6,486 nt of DNA, taken from assembly GCA_009783135.1 (NCBI GenBank), contig WRHS01000060.1:1-6486 (forward strand), written 5' to 3'. Under the pieces are notes generated by a model. It searched no databases. It saw only the letters and a list, made by a program, of their open reading frames with translations, and was not told the origin of the DNA. Below are positions 5,485 through 6,486 of this stretch, one piece after another; the stretch's first letter is position 1; each line of letters starts with the position of its first letter. The stretch comes from Dehalococcoidia bacterium (GTDB taxonomy: Bacteria > Chloroflexota > Dehalococcoidia > Dehalococcoidales > UBA1222). The position numbers were made by a program, and so were the translations under genes.

Positions 5485-6486
5485 AACTAACAGGCGCTCA
5501 AATTGTATGCCAAAGCCTGCTGAAGGAGGAGGTTGATACCATCTTCGGCATATTGGGCGGGCAGATACTGCCGCTTTACGATACGCTCACACAATATCCG
5601 CAGCTGCGTCACATCCTTACCGGTCACGAGCAGGGAGCGGTGCATGCCGCCCAAGGATACGCCCGCGCCACCGGCAAAGTGGGTGTTTGCTTTGCCACCT
5701 CAGGTCCCGGTGCCACAAATTTGGTCACCGGCATTGCCGATGCATACCTCGATTCGACACCGCTCGTGGCAATCACGGGACAGGTAGGACGCTCTTTCAT
5801 CGGCAAAGACGCCTTCCAGGAAATAGATATCACCGGCATTACCTTGCCTATTACGAAGCACAACTATCTGGTGGCAGATACAGCTGATATCGCAGCCACC
5901 ATTAAAGAAGCTTTCTATCTGGCGCGCAGTGGGCGCCCGGGTCCTGTGCTCATTGACATTCCCAAAGACGTTCAAACCGAGCATGCTGACTTCGTTTATC
6001 CAACGCGCATAGATCTGCTTGGCTATAAGCCTACGCTCACGGGACACACGTCACAAATTGCCAAAGCTGCCAAACTGCTCGCATCAGCCAAACGACCGCT
6101 TATTCTTGCAGGGCACGGCATCATCATCTCAAATGCGTTTGATGAGTTAAAGTCACTGGCCGAAACAGCGAACATACCTGTTATCACCACTTTGCTGGGC
6201 ATTTCGGCTTTCCCGGAAAGCCACGCCCTTTCATACGGCTGGCTCGGTATGCATGGACTGGCTTATGCCAACATGGCCGTCAGTGAGGCTGATCTTCTGC
6301 TTGCGGTAGGAACGCGTTTCGGTGACCGCGCAACTGCCAAGGTATCCGAATTCGCCCCGCAGGCAAAAATAGTACATATCGACATTGACCCGGCAGAAAT
6401 CGGCAAGAATGTACGTGTTGACGTGCCGATTGTAGGTGATGCAGGCGTCATGCTGAAATCTATCAGCAAGCATATTACGCCGCTTG
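5481..6486 (+). CDS. ilvB: Acetolactate (acetohydroxyacid) synthase large subunit, 3' end outside the window
   Basis: IlvB is the thiamin-diphosphate- and FAD-dependent catalytic subunit that condenses two pyruvates, or pyruvate with 2-ketobutyrate, as the first common step of branched-chain amino-acid synthesis. The window holds 335 codons of the usual 550-570. The pyrimidine-binding domain is complete: GHEQGAVHAAQGYAR (48-62, with the catalytic Glu50), SGPGATNLVTGIADAY (74-89), GKDAFQEIDITGIT (108-121), TKHNYLV and GRPGPVLIDIPKDVQ (151-165). The central FAD-binding domain begins about 190 and includes WLGMHGLAYAN (254-264), AVGTRFGDR (275-283) and HIDIDPAEIGKN (299-310). These features favour the biosynthetic FAD-type enzyme over the catabolic AlsS. 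The PGG loop near the N-terminus reads GILGG (23-27), Leu25 replacing the usual Pro. The thiamin pyrophosphate domain is beyond the edge. Position after ilvD suggests ilvN/ilvH and ilvC downstream. Confidence 0.95.
   Translation, partial: MKLTGAQIVCQSLLKEEVDTIFGILGGQILPLYDTLTQYPQLRHILTGHEQGAVHAAQGYARATGKVGVCFATSGPGATNLVTGIADAYLDSTPLVAITGQVGRSFIGKDAFQEIDITGITLPITKHNYLVADTADIAATIKEAFYLARSGRPGPVLIDIPKDVQTEHADFVYPTRIDLLGYKPTLTGHTSQIAKAAKLLASAKRPLILAGHGIIISNAFDELKSLAETANIPVITTLLGISAFPESHALSYGWLGMHGLAYANMAVSEADLLLAVGTRFGDRATAKVSEFAPQAKIVHIDIDPAEIGKNVRVDVPIVGDAGVMLKSISKHITPL

Noticed and set aside
5700..6047. Antisense open frame (115 codons, minus strand) inside ilvB
   Set aside because: The plus strand clearly encodes conserved acetolactate synthase motifs over this interval.

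Overview
The window looks like chromosomal DNA from an anaerobic bacterium, most likely Bacillota (Clostridia-like). Three things point there. The PurL-like protein belongs to the Clostridia/Streptococcus/Bifidobacterium branch of FGAM synthases. The dihydroxyacid dehydratase has the oxygen-sensitive [4Fe-4S] type signature. The small lipoprotein has a C-terminal pattern familiar from clostridial hypothetical proteins. The lineage call is inference from protein character, not from a marker gene.

Layout. 1-221 is upstream DNA with a candidate promoter (TATAAT at 154-159) and no convincing gene. 222-2468 (+) encodes a PurL-type synthetase core that lacks both the N-terminal PurS-like domain and the C-terminal glutaminase of its relatives; a strong hairpin terminator follows at 2494-2532. 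2580-3029 (+) encodes an AT-rich small lipoprotein of unknown function with its own perfect-stem terminator at 3081-3118. The same roughly 31-base sequence follows both terminators (2531-2562 and 3122-3152), so the lipoprotein gene sits between direct repeats. 3223-3642 (-) encodes a DUF3788-family protein, transcribed away from ilvD. 3702-3807 holds the ilvD promoter and a leader with a terminator-like hairpin. 3808-5484 (+) is ilvD, and 5481 to the right edge (+) is the first 335 codons of ilvB, joined to ilvD by an ATGA overlap.

How the genes work together. ilvD and ilvB form the start of a branched-chain amino-acid operon: acetolactate synthase makes the acetohydroxyacids and IlvD dehydrates the later dihydroxyacids to the keto acids of valine, isoleucine and leucine. 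The small subunit (ilvN/ilvH) and ilvC would be expected beyond the right edge. The PurL-like gene is an isolated purine-type unit with its own promoter and terminator; no purS, purQ or other pur gene is visible beside it. The lipoprotein and DUF3788 genes have no evident link to either pathway.

The points most worth a second look are the solo PurL core with an Ala in place of a nearly invariant His, the repeat/terminator-bounded lipoprotein unit, and the possible attenuator in the ilvD leader. I saw no mobile-element genes, CRISPR array, rRNA or tRNA.
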